A stretch of DNA of 7,970 nt from Deltaproteobacteria bacterium (lineage in GTDB: Bacteria > Desulfobacterota > Binatia > Binatales > Binataceae). Shown here piece after piece: positions 7,084 through 7,970 of the stretch. Made by a program: the position numbers and the translations under genes. The notes under the pieces were generated by a model. It saw only the letters and a program-made list of their open reading frames with translations, did not search any database and had not been told where the DNA came from. The stretch is from positions 1-7,970 of the forward strand of contig PMOH01000414.1 of assembly GCA_003161515.1 (NCBI GenBank). The letters are read 5' to 3'. Positions within the stretch are counted from its first letter, which is position 1; each line of letters begins with the position of its first letter.

Positions 7084-7653
7084 GTGCGCGCGTTCGTCGC
7101 GGTGCGGATGAGCGAACAGGTCGAGAACGCAGTCGCGAAGACGATCGACGAGCTGAGGCATCCGGACGACGGCGTCCGATGGGTCCCACGCGCCAACTTG
7201 CACATCACGCTCAAATTTCTCGGCGCGGCAGTGGACTCGCATCGCTTGCAGCAGCTCACCGCCGGACTGCGGCAGTTGGCGCTGAAGACGCTCCCGTTCG
7301 AAGTGGCCGCGGCGGGAATCGGCGGGTTCCCGAACCTCGAACATCCGCGCGCAATATTTGTCGGGTTGCACAGCGTGGAGTCGGGCGCGCTCGCCGCGCT
7401 GGCCGCGCGGCTCGAGACAGTCGCCGCTGAGCATGGATTCGAGCGCGAAAAGCGCCGATGGAGTGGGCATCTGACGATCGGTCGCGTGCGCGGCGAGTCA
7501 ATAAAAGACGAAACGCGCGACGCACTGAACGCGGTGGGAGAGCGCAACTTCGGCGTCTCGAAGATCGAATCGATCACGCTCTACCGTAGCCATCTAGGCC
7601 CCAACGCCGCGAGCTACGAAGCGCTCGCAACCTCCCTGTTCCAATCGCGCTAG
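7084..7653 (+). CDS. thpR: RNA 2',3'-cyclic phosphodiesterase (2H phosphoesterase family)
   Basis: The product belongs to the LigT/ThpR branch of 2H phosphoesterases, which open 2',3'-cyclic phosphates on RNA ends to 2'-phosphates (and can ligate tRNA halves in vitro). The two catalytic HxTx motifs are present: NLHITLKFLG (His40, Thr42) and GHLTIGRVR (His129, Thr131). The start VRAFVAVRMSEQ and the end LYRSHLGPNAASYEALATSLF match the family ends. With GTG 7084 the protein has 189 residues, the usual family size. The frame is open back to ATG 7012 (213 residues) and ATG 7048, but the added residues are charged and without family match. It lies 87 nt after the isomerase and 156 nt before recA, a common neighbour of thpR in bacteria. 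Confidence 0.9.
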   Translation: MRAFVAVRMSEQVENAVAKTIDELRHPDDGVRWVPRANLHITLKFLGAAVDSHRLQQLTAGLRQLALKTLPFEVAAAGIGGFPNLEHPRAIFVGLHSVESGALAALAARLETVAAEHGFEREKRRWSGHLTIGRVRGESIKDETRDALNAVGERNFGVSKIESITLYRSHLGPNAASYEALATSLFQSR

Positions 7654-7673
7654 CTGAGAGCGGTTTCCGCGCT

Positions 7674-7693
7674 AACAAAGTGTCAACTTTGTT
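7674..7693. promoter_or_regulatory. Inverted repeat touching the recA -35 box, operator or weak terminator
   Basis: aacaaagt (7674-7681) and actttgtt (7686-7693) are perfect 8-bp complements around gtca, followed by cttttcg. It could be a weak AT-rich intrinsic terminator for thpR. Its right arm also overlaps the putative -35 box of recA, so it may bind a regulator. It does not fit known LexA boxes. Confidence 0.5.
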
Positions 7694-7717
7694 CTTTTCG
7701 TAACACCGTGGTATTCT
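7689..7717 (+). promoter_or_regulatory. Candidate sigma70-type promoter of recA
   Basis: TTGTTC (7689-7694) and TATTCT (7712-7717) are spaced by 17 nt, each with four matches to consensus. Transcription would begin near 7724, leaving a leader of about 86 nt before ATG 7810. Confidence 0.5.
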
Positions 7718-7742
7718 TCTCAACACCCCTGTGGACAGGAGC

Positions 7743-7771
7743 CTCGGCGCAGATAGAGCTATCGCGCTGAG
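7743..7771 (+). promoter_or_regulatory. Strong hairpin in the putative recA leader
   Basis: Bases 7743-7750 (ctcggcgc) and 7752-7755 (gata) pair with 7760-7763 (tatc) and 7764-7771 (gcgctgag): twelve pairs including one G-U, one bulged A (7751) and a GAGC tetraloop. Only three U follow, so it is a poor terminator. It lies 38 nt before the recA ATG and might affect mRNA stability or translation. Confidence 0.5.
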
Positions 7772-7809
7772 TTTGTGGCAAGATTCCCAGCGAAATAAAC
7801 AAGTTCCGC

Positions 7810-7970
7810 ATGGATAAAGCGATGGCGATAGAAATTAAAAGTAAAGCGCTCGACCTGGCGCTCAGCCAAATCGAAAAACAGTTCGGCAAGGGCTCGATCA
7901 TGAAGCTCGGCGAGCAGGCGATTTCCGCCGACATCGCCGTCGTGCCGACCGGATCGCTCGGACTCGATGT
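7810..7970 (+). CDS. recA: Recombinase RecA, N-terminal part (3' end outside window)
   Basis: The frame encodes MDKAMAIEIKSKALDLALSQ and then IEKQFGKGSIMKLGE and PTGSLGLD, the universal N-terminus of RecA, the ATP-dependent strand-exchange protein of homologous recombination and inducer of LexA cleavage. Only 53 codons lie in the window; the Walker A motif would follow just beyond the edge. ATG 7810 has no strong Shine-Dalgarno sequence; ATG 7822 (MAIEIKSK) is the alternative. The gene follows thpR on the same strand but seems to have its own promoter and a structured leader. Confidence 0.95.
   Translation, partial: MDKAMAIEIKSKALDLALSQIEKQFGKGSIMKLGEQAISADIAVVPTGSLGLD

Noticed and set aside
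6708..7577. 289-codon minus-strand frame across the isomerase and thpR
   Set aside because: It overlaps two well-supported genes on the other strand and its Ser/Arg/Pro-rich sequence is typical of an antisense shadow.
7728..7739. cctgt-gg-acagg near the recA transcript start, resembling a LexA box
   Set aside because: The CTGT and ACAG half-sites are separated by 2 nt instead of the 8 nt of the E. coli-type box, and no other known LexA pattern fits.

Overview
This is a GC-rich bacterial window that reads as ordinary chromosome. Several predicted products have Gram-negative-style export signals, and a DUF1501 protein lies together with a phosphodiesterase-type alkaline phosphatase superfamily protein and an N-acyl-D-amino-acid deacylase-like amidohydrolase. 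That mix would fit a soil or sediment lineage of the Binatota, Acidobacteriota or former Deltaproteobacteria kind. The taxonomic guess is inference; no feature here fixes the phylum.

Layout. 1-435 (+) is the C-terminal end of a DUF1501 protein, followed by a GC-rich hairpin (443-480). 535-2365 (-) is an exported type I phosphodiesterase/nucleotide pyrophosphatase-like gene, broken into two overlapping reading frames by a net +1 frame difference near 1505-1517. 2366-2819 is a long divergent intergenic region with three consecutive palindromes (2663-2756). 2820-4448 (+) is an amidohydrolase related to N-acyl-D-amino-acid deacylase. 4501-5295 (-) is an exported HEAT-repeat protein with a good sigma70-like promoter. 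5383-6309 (+) is a DUF3108 envelope protein, 6355-6996 (+) a 2-hydroxychromene-2-carboxylate isomerase family protein (kappa-GST/DsbA-like fold), 7084-7653 (+) an RNA 2',3'-cyclic phosphodiesterase (ThpR), and 7810 to the end (+) the start of recA.

How the genes fit together. The three genes from 5383 to 7653 run in one direction with short gaps and may be co-transcribed, although a 12-bp palindrome just before the isomerase could mark separate control. thpR next to recA is a common bacterial arrangement. recA seems to have its own promoter, with an inverted repeat touching the -35 box and a strong leader hairpin. The left half (DUF1501, phosphatase, amidohydrolase) looks catabolic or exported, with no obvious shared pathway.

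I found no mobile element genes, CRISPR array, tRNA, rRNA or defence locus, and nothing that amounts to a new multi-gene system. The points most worth checking are the frameshifted phosphatase, the palindrome cluster at 2663-2756, the Asp-to-His change in the amidohydrolase metal site, and the recA leader structures.
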